A stretch of 34,876 nucleotides of DNA, taken from contig NZ_BBUY01000004.1 in NCBI RefSeq assembly GCF_001590865.1, positions 542,435 to 577,310 of the forward strand, in the 5' to 3' direction. The translations under genes and the position numbers were made by a program. Within the stretch, counting starts at the first letter, position 1; the number at the start of each line of letters is the position of its first letter. A model generated the notes under the pieces. It searched no databases, had not been told where the DNA came from, and saw only the letters and a list, made by a program, of their open reading frames with translations. Below are positions 34,703 to 34,876 of this stretch, piece after piece. This DNA is from Streptomyces sp. NBRC 110611 (GTDB lineage: Bacteria > Actinomycetota > Actinomycetes > Streptomycetales > Streptomycetaceae).

Positions 34703-34876
34703 GTGAAACGCCGAAGGGAAGCGCCCGGAGGAGCCCGAGAGGGAGCCAAAGGAAGCGTCCGTTCCTTGAGAACTCAACAGCGTGCCAAAAGTCAACGCCA
34801 GATATGTTGATACCCCGTCGACCGGAAACATCCGGGAGATGAGGTTCCTTTGAAAGTCCTGCCGACACGATGTGCT
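34703..34876 (+). ncRNA. rrn operon leader with boxA-like antitermination element (continues past the window)
   Basis: This stretch has the typical pre-16S leader of Streptomyces: CCTTGAGAACTCAACAG (34764-34780, boxA-like) followed by GCCAAAAGTCAACGCC and TGTTGATACCCCG. The mature 16S rRNA has not started by the window end. No protein gene is supported from 34378 to the end; open frames there are by chance. Confidence 0.72.

Noticed and set aside
1..34876. tRNA genes, CRISPR arrays, complete insertion sequences or prophage genes
   Set aside because: None recognised; the short tandem repeats present have no spacer structure and no transposase frame was found.

Overview
The window is a chromosomal segment of a high-GC actinomycete, almost certainly Streptomyces or a close relative. 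Signs of this are the very GC-rich third codon positions, GTG starts, ATGA-coupled operons, a conservon-type operon (cvnA-cvnB-cvnC), the PTS pair crr-ptsI next to an acetoacetyl-CoA synthetase, and an rrn promoter/leader region at the right edge. As I remember it, the right-hand order (acetoacetyl-CoA synthetase, a hypothetical gene, ptsI, crr, rrn) matches the S. coelicolor SCO1393-SCO1390 neighbourhood next to an rrn operon. That is memory, not a search.

Region 1 (333-10008) looks like one 5-oxoproline (pyroglutamate) utilisation island. It holds a fused HyuA-HyuB 5-oxoprolinase, the separate PxpA-PxpB-PxpC 5-oxoprolinase (leftward, ATGA-coupled), a GntR-family regulator, and a rightward operon of DUF969-DUF979 membrane proteins plus pyrrolidone-carboxylate peptidase. 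Two almost identical 19-bp palindrome-like sites (18 of 19 bases) overlap the -35/spacer regions of the pxp promoter and of the DUF969-DUF979-pcp promoter. Together they make a small predicted regulon: peptidase releases 5-oxoproline, a membrane pair plausibly moves it, and two enzymes open it to glutamate.

Region 2 (10122-17583) is the most striking part: a three-gene SMC-like cluster. It encodes a kleisin-like, a small winged-helix (kite-like) and a 1563-residue SMC/MukB-like ATPase, resembling MksF-MksE-MksB or Wadjet JetA-JetB-JetC, but with no JetD nuclease gene beside it. Its promoter matches the RecA-independent (PafBC-type) DNA-damage promoter motif and sits exactly where a leaderless GTG start would be expected. 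The ATPase has unusual nucleotide-binding motifs. A strong inverted repeat closes the operon.

Region 3 (17611-22209) has a small two-helix membrane protein and the conservon genes cvnA-cvnB-cvnC without the usual GTPase gene cvnD. Region 4 (22270-28477) is a leftward run of unrelated genes: an aquaglyceroporin, an EAL-CBS-GGDEF protein with degenerate motifs, a secreted VanX-like D-Ala-D-Ala dipeptidase and a GH31 glycosidase. Region 5 (28844-34876) has acetoacetyl-CoA synthetase, an unknown protein gene with a second damage-type promoter candidate, then leftward crr and ptsI (general PTS proteins), then rrn promoters and leader running off the window before 16S rRNA begins.

No tRNA, CRISPR array, complete insertion sequence or phage gene was recognised. 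Function calls rest on motifs read by eye; no database search was possible.
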